This document shows positions 45,683 through 58,072 of a DNA stretch of 64,000 nucleotides, one piece after another. Every line of letters starts with the position of its first letter. Positions within the stretch are counted from its first letter, which is position 1. The stretch is taken from the NCBI GenBank assembly GCA_038496445.1, contig JALMLS010000231.1:62001-126000 (forward strand), written 5' to 3'. The translations under genes were made by a program, and so were the position numbers. This DNA comes from Trichosphaerium sp. ATCC 40318 (taxonomy: Eukaryota > Discosea > Flabellinia > Trichosidae). The notes under the pieces were generated by a model that made no database searches, was not told the DNA's origin, and saw nothing but the letters and a program-made list of their open reading frames with translations.

Positions 45683-46002
45683 TGTAGAATTAACTGTACA
45701 AAACTAAAAACCTAATTACACAAATGACATGTTGTTTTAATGAGTTGTCTTTTATAAGTTCTTGCATTTTCACGTAGGTCTCGCTATAATTTGGGGATAA
45801 CAGAGCAGGATATGATTCAATTATGAGTTATCATTGTTTACGGGATTTTTTTGGTGTGTTCAACGAACACGGGCTGAACGCTCTAGCATGTAACAACATC
45901 AACATTTATGAAATACTGTTGAATCTATGTTGACTGAAAACTCGTACTAAATTACATATTTCTCTTAAACTTTCCACCGTTACAACTAATCCTGAAATCT
46001 TC
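45683..46002. other. Intergenic region
   Basis: About 320 bp, no feature recognised. Confidence 0.4.
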
Positions 46003-46573
46003 ATGGAAGTAAAACGTACTAAGGAGGTTTGTATTGTTTTTTGCTTCCCGTGCTAGTATAGCAATTGCTGAATAACTTACACGGCTGTTTATGTAGCTAT
46101 CTGCATATGATGGTAGAATAGAGCGGCAATTGACACAAATAACATTAACAGACCTTCCTGTCGAGCTAATACTTAATATAATGGAGCTTACGCCTGAGTC
46201 TTTCAGAAAAACATCAATCCTCACAAAAGGAATAGCTTTGAACAGTTGTTTTGATCAAGATTTTAAAAAACATGGAAAATGGATAAGATATCAAGCACAA
46301 AGGGGAGCACGTGGTCAATATCAGTGGTATCATGGTGTAATACATGGTGAATACAAAGAGTGGAATGAAAGAGGTCATTTGATTGTACAGCAGCAATTTA
46401 AAAAAGGAAAACTTGACGGAGAGTGCAAGCATTGGTATGATTCTGGTCAATTGCACATTCTACAATACTTTAAAAATGGTTGGCAAGATGGGGTTTACAA
46501 ACGTTGGCATTACAATGGTAACTTGTTGACAAACTCGTACTTTGAACAAGGCGTTGAGTACTCTGTGTGGTAA
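46003..46573 (+). CDS. F-box-like protein with MORN/YwqK-type repeats (short)
   Basis: Two exons, 46003-46015 (13 nt, MEVK plus one base) and 46122-46573; 154 residues. LTDLPVELILNIMELTPESF is F-box-like, and LTKGIALNSCFDQDFKKHGK parallels the same segment in the two other MORN-type genes. It carries four repeats: QWYHGVIHGEYKEWNERG, KKGKLDGECKHWYDSGQL, KNGWQDGVYKRWHYNG and FEQGVEY at the end. The protein is complete but short and might be the ancestral-size member. The 13-nt first exon, split inside a Gln codon (C|AG), is shared with the LRR-type gene at 53371. Confidence 0.75.
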
Positions 46574-46871
46574 ACCTTTAACATAAACTTGACTTAGGTT
46601 GCGGTTGTAGAATACGATGACGAATTCAAATAAGTTGTAATTATTGCCAACTTTGTAAAAGTGTCTTGGTGTGCACGTGACTGCTTTTCATTGTATTATC
46701 GAGGTTGTAATAATTTCGGAAGAACAAGTCCTATGGCATGTTCCAACGAGGTAGGATAAAATAAATACAAACTTATTTGAACGCGCGATTGCATTTGACT
46801 TTTTTTTTTCCCGCCATTTCAGATTGTACATTTTAATGAATTAAGAAGAGCCCCTTCAAACGTACTGCACC

Positions 46872-49800
46872 ATGGAAAGTGTAATAGAACGTTTTCAAGA
46901 GTATGGCATTCAAGATATCACCCAAGCGCAGGTCGATAAGCTCTGGCGCGGTCTTCTTGAAGAAGAACGCTTAGTAGACTATCAGGGCGGTTCTGAGGCC
47001 AAAATACTATGTGACATCGTGGAAGCGCTACAAACGTCTATTTCTGATGATAACATGGAAACAGACGACGAAGAATCATTATGGCAGCAAATGACATCTA
47101 ACGAGATGGTTCCAAAACATTTGGTCGCTTTTCTTTACGATTGCATAAGACAGGGCGGCGACGAGTCGATATACGCTGCCGAATGCTATTTATTGATTTT
47201 ACAAGTGCCTGGCGCCAAAGCTGTTAACATATTTCATCCACTCGCGTTTCAATCGACTTTAGACGTCATTAAACGGTTGTTTATCTTTGAGCGCAAACAA
47301 ACAAAAGGTAACCGTTTTTGAATGTGACATGAACGTAATGACTGACGCCTTTCTTCTAGGTCCAGCTAAGAAAGGGCGTGGTAGACGTAAAAAATCAAAC
47401 GAAGACGAAGAAGATGAGGTACGAAACTCAAAACGTTTGAATTTTTTTCAAAAGCAAAAGTTCTATTTATGTGTTCTTACGCGTGGAGAACATATTTTAA
47501 ACGTATTTGCGATATAACAATTGAATTTGCCGCTCAGAATATTTCAAAAAAAAAAAAGCCGAAATTGAAGGCTTACACCAGCTTCTTTTCTTTGTAACTA
47601 TGTTAGATAGTAACTATGGTTATAATATCATGTATCTAACGCATTCATTAGCAAGAATCGATTGTTGATCGTATGGATAATGCCCAAAGATTATTAGATG
47701 GTCTTTCTTTGGTTGTCGATTGCTATGATTTGTCTAAAAACGAGGACACTTTCACATCCTTTATTGATTCTTTAGCTGAGATATCAAGATTTTATCCTTT
47801 TAAATCTACTACTAAGAAAGCATCAATGACACGTGGAGAACAAGGTAGATTTTAAACTTTTTCTTTGAACAGTTTGCATTTTTTTTAGTTTGTTGACATT
47901 GTGGTTTTGTAGATATTATCGCTCAGGCTTATACGATTGGCGAAAAAGCATTATCTATCCTTGAACAATTGATACATCCAGATGAGGATGACGCTATTCA
48001 AACCACATCTTCGATTTTCAGCGTTCTTTTACCAAATATTTTGATTCAACTTACAGGTATATTTACTTGCTATCCTATTTCTCTTGCACATGCAAATAAG
48101 CTTAATGGATTACTTTAATACTTAAGTAATCGTTTAGGTAGAAATGTTGGTGGTGTACAACGTTCAATGGTACCTGTGAGAAAAGCTTCGTTGGCGGTAA
48201 TTTCGTGCGTTTCTATTAGTGTCTCGTGGTTAAACTTTTAATACTTACGCTCGATTATAGACGTATCATTGCTATGGCTGAAGAAAAAAATACATTCTAT
48301 ACACCTATACATGCTCTACTTCAACATGTGTGCATGAGACATTGTGAGAAAGCAGGTACGTTTTAAGAAAAAAACAAGATTTCAAAAAAACAACCAATAA
48401 GAGCTAACATGAAAATCTTTCAGACTTCAGACATCTCGCAGAGGATACACTCATTGCTTTGTTGAAAGAATTACCGAATGGACAAAGACAACGTTTCTTT
48501 GCTTTCTTGATAAAATTTGCAAAGAACAAAGTAGCACGATACAGGTAAGGAGTCATTTTACTTTATTTCTCCTTTATTTACCTTGGTGTTTAGGCTCTTT
48601 GGCGTAGAAGTTGCCATGGGTATTGTTAAGGGTATTAACTTTGAAGACCAAGAACCAGCTGCAGTTAAAGCACAGATGACACCACTTCTAAACGTTATTG
48701 TTTCCAGATGCTCGGACAGGTAAGGGTTTTTTTATTTAGCATTTTTTTTTCTTGCTCATTGAATGCTCTATTGGACATCACTCACACTGGCTACCTTAGG
48801 TCAACTGCTGTTCGTTGCAAGGCTATTTCTTGTATTGCACACATAATGACCTTCCTCACAAACAATCCAGAAGGTCCTCTAGCTGAGAATATTAGAGATA
48901 ATTTCAGATTAAAACCAACTGATGCTCCTAATAGAAGAGGTACTTTGACGATTTGTATTGCTTCATGAGAGACTTAAATAAATTCATAGCATCCATGGCT
49001 GCACCACCAGCACCTTCAAGAGGAGGTGTAGACTTGTTAGGAGTCATTAGACGCCGAGTTGCTGACGAAAAGTCCTCAGTTAGAAAATCTGCTATTCAAG
49101 TCCTTGGCTCCATTGGTATCCACGATGCAAGTCTTCTAGCACCTTCAGATAATCAACTTATCGAGGAACGTTGCTTAGACCCTTCTGTTGCTATCCGTAA
49201 GCAAGGTATGAGCTAAACAAGAACGAATCTTATGACTCTTTGTTTAATCCTTCTAGCACTTAAATCTCTGTCTCTTATTCTACGACAACATCCAAGTTCG
49301 GCCTCTTCAATCAAGAGTTGGGTCCGTTCTTGCTTACCACTTGCTGGCGATCCTGAGCAAAGTATTCAAGAGAACGCCATTGAGTTCTTTATTGAGTTCT
49401 TGCTGGAGCCCGCTGTGAAAGATAAAGCGTATGTAAAAATTTGCCTTTTTTCTTTATGTTGTGGTTTGACGGTGTTGTAGTAACCCGGACGCGGCTGTAT
49501 GGCGTATTGCTTCGGAGATAGATAACCCTGGCGTTAATTTGGGACAATTTGCTGTGACTCTATGCAAGCTTGTCGCAAAGAAACGCAAAATACCAAAGAA
49601 ACTACCAAGTGCGTCTTAATACTGTTTCTCATAAAAAAGGTCGTCGGCTTATGATGTTTTAGATGCTCTACAAGCTGCAATTGCATCGGGTATTGAAGAA
49701 GCTTGGATATTGTTATCTTGGGTAGCACCACAAGCTAAGTAAGTGGAAGAGATGGCAAGTCAGAGGCGCTTTGTTTTAATTTGTTATTAGAGAAAAAATC

Positions 49801-52800
49801 ACACCAGAATTAATCTTAGAACATTGGAAAGATGTCAGAGATGTCAGTGTACGTCAGACTATCCTTTGAAATCGTTTTATTTATCTGATACTCTTTAGGA
49901 TAATAAGTCTATTTTCAAACGTATCAAGGTATTGGGTATACTTGGAGAGATATCTACGAGCATTGATGAAGTAAGCTTTGCTTAGTATTTTCATTCTCTT
50001 CTTTAGAGAATTTTTCGTTCTTTTTTCTCCTTGTGTTGTTGCTTATAGTTTGTGCTAAAGGAGGATGTATTCGATCTTGTTACGGACTTGTATGATCGTT
50101 TATCGACATTTTCAGCCGCTTTAAGTCAAGTACATATTATGGCTGAGACACTAGTAAAGGTAAGTTATAACACGTGTTCATAAAAAGACATTTCAAACTA
50201 ATTTTTTCCTGTCAGTTAATTCGTGCCACGTGCACTGAACGCGCAGCAAAAAAGACAATATCTACTAGAGTTAAACCTCTATTTGCAAAGGTACAGATTC
50301 TTCTATTATTACACTACGCCTGTAGCATGCTAACTCTTTTGTTTTTTATAGGTTCAAGGATGTTTGGAGGCTTGTATGTCACCTGATACTGCTGAAGCAT
50401 CTGATGAAGTACCTACACAAGACCAATTGATACGTCATTTGTTTGCTTTGGGCGAACTCGCATTAGTTGCACCTTGGGCCATGCCAAAAAGACTTGTTAC
50501 TGTTCGTGATAATAGCTACTTTTTTTTTTACATACTCATCCAAAAACTAGGTAATACGAGCATTGGTAGCACCAAGTTTCGACAATTTACGGATTAGGGT
50601 GGTTGATACAGCGCCTGCTATTTCAGGACCTGTTGCACCACAAGTTCGCGCACACGCTTTCGTTGCTCTTGGAAAGCTATGCCTAGAAGACTTGGTACGT
50701 TATAACGTTATAAGTTGTTGTAAACTTATTTTTTTTAAGGCTTTGGCAAAGAAATGTATAACCGGATTTGCACGTGAATTAAAAGCATGCAAGTCTCCTA
50801 TTGTTCGTAATAATGTTATGGTTATTATGGTCGACTTATGTAAAAGACATACATCTGTTGTTGATCCTTATGTGCCTGTAATGGCGTTGTGTCTACGAGA
50901 CGAAAACGAGTTGGTATGTTTTGTGATTGTTTTTTTTTCTTTTCTTCGAAAAAAAGTTTGTGTTTGTACTTTATTGTCTTTTAACCCTCTTTCTTTTTAG
51001 GTGAGACAACAAACCCTTGTTCTTCTTTGCAATCTCATACAAGAAGATTATATCAAGTGGAAGACACATGGTCTATTCTTTAGGTTTATTCTTACACTTG
51101 TTGATGATTCTCCTGTTGTCAAGCAATATGGTACGTCTATGCTTGATATTTTGCACATGCATGTTTCATTCTGTTGCCACGCGTGTATCATATTTATTCC
51201 TTGTTTAGCCAATTCTTGCTTGCTTCAGATGCTCAGAAACAAACCAAGCACTGAAAATTTGTTCTACAGTCATTTTGTTGAACTTGTTTTTGCTCTCAAT
51301 GACTACCGTGATCATCCAATTTATAATCAATTTGCAAGAACTGAGCGTGATAGACTACTATTTTCTTGCAAAGGTGGTGGTAACGAGAGAGTGTATGTGA
51401 TGACGAAAAAAATATGAAAAACTTGCTGACTCTTTTTTTCTTCAGAAAACGGTTGGCTATTTACAAGATTCTCTTGACTCACTTGTCCGATATTGAGAAG
51501 TTCCAACTCACCTCCAAGTTATGTACAGAGATACTTGGTGGTGTACAAGAAGAAAAGATCAACCTCAAGAACGCAAACTACCTTATTTATGATACACTTT
51601 GTATTCTTTCTTCAAAGGTACGATATGCGTTTACACAAAGCTTCAGTTCCTCACTTTGTTTTCATTAGGAGATCAAATTATCTTCCCATGCCCATACTCA
51701 AGAACCTGATGAGTTAGACGCACAAGAGACAAAATTGATTAAGGCCAAATCGAAGATTCTATCACAGGTTAGTTAAAAGTAATGCTTGATGAGAAAAAAT
51801 TAAGAAAACTTTGTTTCTTTGTTTTTGTCCAATCATTTTGTTTATCTCCCTTTGTACTCCTTCTTATATCCTTTCGCATAGATTTCCAAAAAGAATGCTA
51901 TAGAAAATATCATACCTATTATTGTTGGATTGAAACAAATCTTGGAAGAGAACCATTCACCACTTATCAAGTACATGATGATTTATCTCATGGAGATTAC
52001 AAAGGACTACAAAGATCAAATTAAAGGCACGTGGTTTTTTTTTTTCGATTATTTTTTTACACTAAAAACAAGAACTAACAATTCGTTCTTTAGAGATACT
52101 GGCAGTAGATGAGCAACTTGCCAAGGAATTGGATTACTTTATAAAAAATGCTAATAGAAGAAACTTCCGTATTCCAGCTCCTGCTGCTTCTCCAAGGTTT
52201 ACACCAAGACAACAAGACCGTAGAGTACGTTCTATAACATCTTATGTAACCACTCTTCCTTACGTGTATTGACTTGTATTATAGGTTCCTTTCTCACCAC
52301 GTCACTCTTCTCCACGCCCAGAACTAGCATCATTTTCTGTACCTCGCTTGCGACAGGATGTACGTTTTTGCAATATTGATGTATGTTCACGTGACTTACC
52401 TGTTATAGGCAACATCACCTACATCTAGGCATACACCTGAAGATTCCTCTAGACGTAGATCTATGCATCAGGGAGCAGTAGCAACATCTCCTTACGCTCC
52501 AAAACGTTGTATGTATTTTTTTTCTTTTCTCTTGTAGAAATGTTTGTTACTAACTTTGAATTACTAGCACGCAACTCCATGGCCATACCATCTCCTTACT
52601 CGAAAAAGAATCCTTCACGAAGAAGATGGTCTATTAGAATAACAAATCCAGATCTTGAGAGCGTCGTTGCTGATGCAGTAGCAGATGCAATTGGAACCCC
52701 TGAAAATGAGTAAGTTTCAATAATAGAAAAAATTCCTTTTTTGCTAGCAAACACGTGTATCGTGTTTTGTATCACATTAAAAGTTGTATTAATTTTTGTG

Positions 52801-53029
52801 CTATAGGGCCAATCAACGTACACCTACTAAACGTGTAACACCAAAGCGTAAGATCAGAGATGTGACTAATAATGTTTCACCTGTAAAAAACCCAAAGTTG
52901 AAGAAATCTCGTGTTAGTGATGTTGCTTCTAAAGTCACTGCTTCTGTACCTGAGAAAAATGGAGAAAACGCAAAGAGAAAGACTATTGTTGTTCATAGAA
53001 GAAAGAGAAAACGTACTACTGCAAGATAA
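46872..53029 (+). CDS. NCAPD3: Condensin-II non-SMC subunit D3
   Basis: The HEAT-repeat subunit of condensin II, which compacts mitotic chromosomes. ATG 46872 (MESVIERFQEYGIQDITQA) is followed by MVPKHLVAFLYDCIRQGG and ILQVPGAKAVNIFHPLAF, the D3 N-terminal signature. About 25 short introns separate HEAT segments: LLGVIRRRVADEKSSVRKSA, the Cnd1-domain block VRAHAFVALGKLCLEDLA, CITGFARELKACKSPIVRNN, VMVIMVDLCKRHTSVVDPY, RQQTLVLLCNLIQEDYIKW and LFFRFILTLVDDSPVVKQY. C-terminal exons (52090-53029) are disordered, rich in Ser-Pro sites (APAASPRFTPR, SPRHSSPRP) and end in a Lys/Arg tail at TAA 53027-53029. SP sites suggest CDK control, as known for D3. Donors mix GTACG, GTAAG and GTATG. Confidence 0.95.
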
Positions 53030-53370
53030 TAACAAGTACTACCAACCAAAATGTAAATAAATGCAATCCTTTTTGTAAAAACAAAAAACCTACTTGTGGA
53101 ACGCCCAGAGCGTTTTACCAATCAACCATCCTTGGAGTGGATTGTGTAGAATTGCGCATGAAAGTGTTGTAAACAAGTAGAACCGAAATTTATATGTATA
53201 GTTTCAAAGTGTGGAGCTATGTTTGTACAAGCAAATTCTGCCGTCCAAGTTGTTACGGTTGACTTAGAATATGGCATTAAGTTGCATCAAAATACAACAC
53301 GTGATTGTCTAGGTTAGAACAAGCATCGTAACACGGCATAAGAACTACAGCTAAAACACTACATACACTC
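53030..53370. other. Intergenic region
   Basis: About 340 bp; a CACGTG at 53299. Nothing else recognised. Confidence 0.4.
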
Positions 53371-54121
53371 ATGGCTGAAAAACGTAGTTTAACGATAAAG
53401 CAAGCTATAAGAGACATTAACACATATATTATGTTATTTAGATAGAAAGCAACGTTTTACTTCTTGTTTAGTCAGTCACAAGTTTAATGACATTATTCGC
53501 TACAATGTAGGCTTTGTGACACTTACTTTGAAAAAGCCATACGAGTGTATCATTGTTAAAGGGAGTCCTCTTCTTAAAAATACAAGAATTTATTGTTGTT
53601 ACAAAAGACTGTCACCAAATCTTTTACAGTGCCTCTCTGGTGTTCATAGTATAAATTTAGAGTGCTCATCAGTTACAGATGAAGGTATTCTTGCTTTGTT
53701 AGATGGTGGTAAGCATACTGTTCATGAGATTAACTTGGGATTCACAGACATAACCGATGTCTCGCTGAAGGCTCTCAGTGGTGTTCATACCATTAGTTTA
53801 TATGGCTGCCAAGAAATCACTGTTGAAGGAATAAAAGCACTTAAAAATGTCCACGTGATAATGCTACAAAGTCCACAAGATGAATGGCTCCGCCATCTTT
53901 GTAATGTGAACACGATTCATATAAATTGTCGAAATACAATATCAGATATTGGAATCAAATCATTGGTAAATGTGAAGAGATTACATCTACTAGAATGTCA
54001 GACTATTACAGAATCAGCATTGAAATGCTTGGTAAACCTCGAAGAACTCACAGTTGAGGGCAGCTATATTTCAATTTCGCATCTAAAACAGTATGGACAT
54101 CTCAAACACCGCAAGAATTAA
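53371..54121 (+). CDS. F-box/LRR protein, 'GVHTI' type (short)
   Basis: Proposed exons 53371-53383 (13 nt, MAEK plus one base) and 53412-54121 give 240 residues in one frame. The intron would be only 28 nt. The N terminus LTHILCYLDRKQRFTSCLVS with HKFNDIIRYNVGFVTLTLKK matches the F-box-to-spacer region of the gene at 41633. It carries six to seven LRRs: LSGVHSINLECSSVTDEG, HEINLGFTDITDVSLKAL, SGVHTISLYGCQEITVEG, VHVIMLQS, VNTIHINCRNTISDIGIKS and NLEELTVEGSYIS. Repeats are more diverged than in the 41633 gene. If the 28-nt intron is not real, translation from this ATG stops after about 30 codons. Confidence 0.65.
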
Positions 54122-55134
54122 TAAAGTGGAGTGAGTGAAAAAACTATTTGTGCAAGAAACTAAAAATTATTACATAATATTTGTCTTTGGATAAGTCATA
54201 TGCCATTCTCTAGGCATGAAGTTATTACTGCTAGAATAAAATAAGTTGATTGTAAAACGATACAGGGGACTAAAAAATAAAGTGGAAATTGAAATCCAAA
54301 AATACTGCGCTTCATCCACATAGTTAGTAATTCTTTGTTTTTTCTGGTTTTAAGCAAACGTCTGTTCTTTAGTGCTATCTCACGTGCACAACATGGTAAT
54401 GTTTATGTGACCCACTAACAGATATTTTGATGATATAGATACCTATTAACCCCGTACGACACCTTGAATTTAAGCAAGAGGTGTAAAGAGGTACTCTTGG
54501 ACAGGATTCTTTACTAAGTTTATCTCACATATAGTTACAAGCTACATGTTCACCCATGTTCACCCGGACCTCCAGATTCACCCGGTCAGGCAGGTCCGGT
54601 CCGAAGCAGAGTCTTGATGATTTGATCATCATCAACGACTGACTTCACAAAGGTACTTATTAGCTGTTGGAAAAAATGTATTCTCAGGTTAAACTAAAAG
54701 TACGTTTCGATTCTGAACAGCGTGCAAAAAATGTTGTGGCGTTTTTCTTTCATTGAGTGTGTTTTGGGCCACCCAAAGGCAGCTGAGAAAACCTACGTAC
54801 TGCCACTGTGTGTACGATACCAGGTTTTGCTGGGTGAAATAGAAACGCGGTCACTTCCTTCTATTTCAACCAGGTAATGCATGTGGATAATTACATTAAA
54901 AATTATCCAACGCTGATCACAAAATCGTTTCTGTACCCCCGGCTTAACCTCTTAGTATTTCTCCGTAACAATGGAAAACACGGCATTGCGACAACTGAAT
55001 AACAAGTTTATCTAAAGGTAAGCTTGTAAAAAGAAGAAGCAACCTGTAGTTTTTTTTTGACATCTAATTTGTTCTTTGTCTGGTACATATTTTTATCAAA
55101 CTATAACGTGTATACATTAGACTAATCCTATATA
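54122..55134. other. Gene-poor region with small ORF, hairpin and collagen-like relic
   Basis: About 1 kb. A 48-codon ORF (54731-54877, MLWRFSFIECVLGHPKAAEK) has no recognised family. Its 3' part overlaps a 9-bp stem (54836-54844 with 54859-54867, 14-nt loop). At 54548-54603 a Gly/Pro-rich collagen-like reading (GPPDSPGQAGPV) is interrupted at Gly positions. No full gene. Confidence 0.35.
54548..54603 (+). pseudogene. Possible decayed collagen-like (Gly-X-Y) fragment
   Basis: One frame reads GPPDSPGQAGPV. The upstream units TTCACCC, TTCACCC and TTCACCCGG look like mutated copies of the same nine-base Gly-Ser-Pro unit. Surroundings have no long ORF. Short and speculative. Confidence 0.25.
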
Positions 55135-55357
55135 ATGACTAGCAAGTATTTTAATTTAAAAAGAAAGCATTTGACCCATGTAAATCGCATTGTTTATCAA
55201 AAAGAACAACCTTATTATCTTCGAGTATTTCTTTATTTTGGGAGGAAACCAAGCCCTACAGCCTTAGAGGTAAGCATGATACGCCCGCAAATACCTTTTT
55301 GTATCCCTATTACCTTTCTTCATTCAGGTTAGAGACCCCATGTTTAAGCTCATGTGA
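55135..55357 (+). CDS. Small basic protein, unknown
   Basis: Two exons (55135-55269 and 55328-55357) separated by a good 58-nt intron (GTAAGC donor, T-rich tract, CAG acceptor) encode 54 residues: MTSKYFNLKRKHLTHVNRI, then QPYYLRVFLYFGRKPSPTAL and ending DPMFKLM. Lys/Arg/Tyr-rich. The size and charge would suit a mitochondrial ribosomal or other small organelle protein, but no family is recognised. A KPSPT motif also occurs in the next ORF. Confidence 0.45.
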
Positions 55358-55608
55358 AGGAAGCGCCTGAGTGGGTGATCTTTTCAAGATTGTTTTTAGA
55401 GCCTGTCATAATTACGTCCTGCAGTACGCAGGCTTCATCGATCTACCTTCCGTACGTACAATGCTTTTGATCTACGTACTTTCTAGCTACCATGCGGTTT
55501 GTTAGTTTGCCCCTTTTTGTTTTTGAACCACTAAAAAAATAGTTGATACTCAAAGAGTACAGTAATTACCGTCGGGTAAATTTTTTTTACAACCGACGTT
55601 TGTATCAC

Positions 55609-55827
55609 AGAACCATGGATCTTTTTTTTTCCACAGTAAAACCCTCACCAACACTCACAAATATGTCAACACTTACAACGTACAATATTGTCCGCCGCAA
55701 GCAAGTTTGCATCGAAAACCAAGAACGTGCAGATCTGCAAGTACGTCGGGTAAAAGCTCGATTAAATGTGACAGATATGACACTTCTGAAAGAACTTGCA
55801 AGTTCTGTTAGTTCTTACCTTTATTGA
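55609..55827 (+). CDS. Hypothetical small ORF
   Basis: ATG 55609 (or 55663) reads MDLFFSTVKPSPTLTNMST and a basic helical part (VRRKQVCIENQERADLQVRR, LLKELASSVSSYL) to a stop at 55825-55827. A GTACGT at 55740 could be a donor and change the C terminus. No recognised family. Confidence 0.3.
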   Translation, partial: RTMDLFFSTVKPSPTLTNMSTLTTYNIVRRKQVCIENQERADLQVRRVKARLNVTDMTLLKELASSVSSYLY

Positions 55828-56046
55828 ACGAAATAGTAGTTTGTATATTTTGGTCTAGAATATTTCACACTTGCTTGCGACGCACAATAAAAAATAAAAG
55901 TTAAAAATACATTTTGGGTCACGTGATTTTGGCAAACTCTGACAAAGTTTAGTAACCGCGAACTCCAGAATCCATGGTTCTTGAAAAATACTGCTTGACT
56001 TTCTGATTCACACGTTGGCATTAATAAATGCCCTTTTTGAAATAAA

Positions 56047-56396
56047 ATGGCGTCCTACCACTTTGGAGCTCCTTTTACCTCGTTTGTAGGCGTTTCGAAA
56101 AGAAGCTTTATTCTCGGCGAAGAACTCTTTCTAAAACGTGTCGTGTTGCGCAGTAATTCACTATTGGTAAGTTCTACTATTGATTTGATTGGTCCAACTG
56201 AGAAAGTGTCTGTTAAACTAAAATAAGATTTTCATTTTAACATCAACTGGCTGTTTAGTATTTTACTGGCTACAATGAACTACGTATTTTCCTTATTATC
56301 ATACAAGGAAACGCTTTACTAATTATTTGTGAGTAGGAAATCAACCTCCATCTTCTTTTCATGCGTGGTGGGTTCATTGTGCATAACGTAATCTAG
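56047..56396 (+). CDS. Hypothetical two-exon small protein
   Basis: Exon 1 (56047-56166) gives MASYHFGAPFTSFVGVSKRS and FILGEELFLKRVVLRSNSLL. A 170-nt intron (GTAAGT donor) joins in phase to a 60-nt exon, EINLHLLFMRGGFIVHNVI, stop 56394-56396; 59 residues. Evidence is splice and frame consistency only. Confidence 0.35.
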
Positions 56397-57296
56397 AAGT
56401 AGATTAACAACGACAAAAAGAAAAAAAAGACAAAAAGCTGATCGCTTTCAAATTGATCAATACTGCGTGTACATTGCTTCAAGAGCTCAGCCTCACTGCG
56501 AAATTCCCATGAGGGGTTTCTACGGGCCCAACCACTTTTACAAAAGTACAACGGACACTATAAACTAATTAACTAGAAAGTAAATACCAAAGAGGAAATA
56601 GAAATGTCTTTAGACAATATCAAAAAATCGAAGGTAAAAATTATGAAAAAAAAAATTGTTCTAGTTTGTTACATCTCGTGCCATCTTGTTTATTTTAAAG
56701 TGATATACATTAGTCTCTACATCACGTGTAGTTGGGCCAGGTTCATAAATAAGTCGTCTTGCTTTACTGCTCATAGTACATCGCTGGGTTTTTTTAACTT
56801 CGAAAAAAAAAGATGTCAAATTCGGTCTTGTGGACAAGTACTAACACAATAATGATTGATGATTCAATTACAAACAAGGAAAGTCAAAAGTTTGTTAGCG
56901 AAAGACTCGCAACCGCAAAAGTCTATTCTGTTGTTTTGCTTAGTTAAAGTCAATTCTCAATTTAATCTCGAATCTAGATTGCGGAGTTTGGTAACTCCTA
57001 AACCCTACATTATGAGGCAACACGCACTTATCATGCTGATCTCTACTACACGGTTTTCCTTTATTAAAAAGAGTACACGCCATGTCCACTATTACATAAA
57101 GCGTACACAACATATCCTAAACTCGTTTTTATTTGTTTCATTTGAAATTGGTACAAACTGATATCCTTTTTAATTGTATCTCAGTAGATTTAATCGCTGT
57201 CGCCATAAAAAGGATACTGAGGGAATTCACTAGAGGAAGAAGAGTCGCCTTTATCATGTTGAAATACTTGTATACCAGGGATTGAAACCTCCCCAG
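56397..57296. other. Unresolved region with scattered short coding-like pieces
   Basis: A short ORF at 56604 (MSLDNIKKSK, then a GTAAAA donor) and another at 56852 (MIDDSITNKESQKFVSERL) may be exons of one gene, but I could not join them consistently. The rest is AT-rich. Confidence 0.25.
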
Positions 57297-58072
57297 TTAC
57301 ACAAGTATCAATGTAATGATGATGCCGTTCAATACTTTTATCCCATCATCACTAACTGTAGTGAAACTAACATTTAGAGTGTGTACGCCAACTAAATGTT
57401 TAATCCCTTCATCAGTAACATGAGTTCTTGATAGATCTATCTCATGTACGCCAGCCAATGCCTTGACACCCTCATCAGTAATTGATTCACAATAATATAA
57501 GTTGATAGTGTGTACACCAGCAAGAGCTCTTAGTCCATCATCTGTCACGATAGAAGAGCTTAAATTTATGCTATGAATGCCTCCTAGCGTTTGAATACAA
57601 GCATCAGATACTGAGGTGTAACTCAGATCAATTGAATGCAATCCACAATCTTGGATATTATTCCCAACAATACCTTCAACACGTGATGTTTTGAATCCAA
57701 CAAGAACAGATACAATATCATCACTACTTTCATCTTCACTACACCCCATGAATTCGCTTGTTTCTAAAACAATCATTGTATTCTTTTTTGTTTTACGGCA
57801 AAGAGTGCTGTACAGGATAGCTTGATATTTTGTTGTTAAAACCACTTTACTGTACCCAACGATATCATATGATAGAATGAAGGTAATGACAACTTTGCGC
57901 TGCTGAGAAACGTGCTGTGGTCGTATTTGATAGAATAAGTGCCAACACCTCAACAGGTAATTCCAATAACTGTTTTGGCCTAGGACAAGCCTGTGAGTAG
58001 AAGTAGAAGCCAAAAAACGTACGAATGGCTATAACAATGTTTGGGAAGCGTTATTTGATCATTGACCTCCAT
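57297..58072 (-). pseudogene. F-box/LRR 'GVHTI' paralogue with a frameshift in the F-box region
   Basis: ATG 58072 (MEVNDQITLPKHC) with a GTACGT intron leads to KQLLELPVEVLALILSNTTT and ARFSAAQSCHYLHSII, clearly the F-box segment seen at 41633 (LPVETLANIV, RFSVAQTCHALAAVI). This frame then hits a stop at about 57868. The continuing homology, YDIVGYSKVVLTT, is in a different frame (compare HDVTGYSSVILTT). After that the LRRs are intact: LHSIDLSYTSVSDACIQTL, GGIHSINLSSSIVTDDGL, AGVHTINLYYCESITDEG and AGVHEIDLSRTHVTDEG, down to 57297. So a single indel separates F-box and LRRs. Either a young pseudogene or a sequencing error. Confidence 0.7.

Noticed and set aside
25341-46573. Viral or bacterial integration as source of the MORN/YwqK-type genes
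   Set aside because: Each copy has short spliceosomal introns and the host-type F-box N terminus, so they are resident genes now; older transfer cannot be excluded but is not shown.
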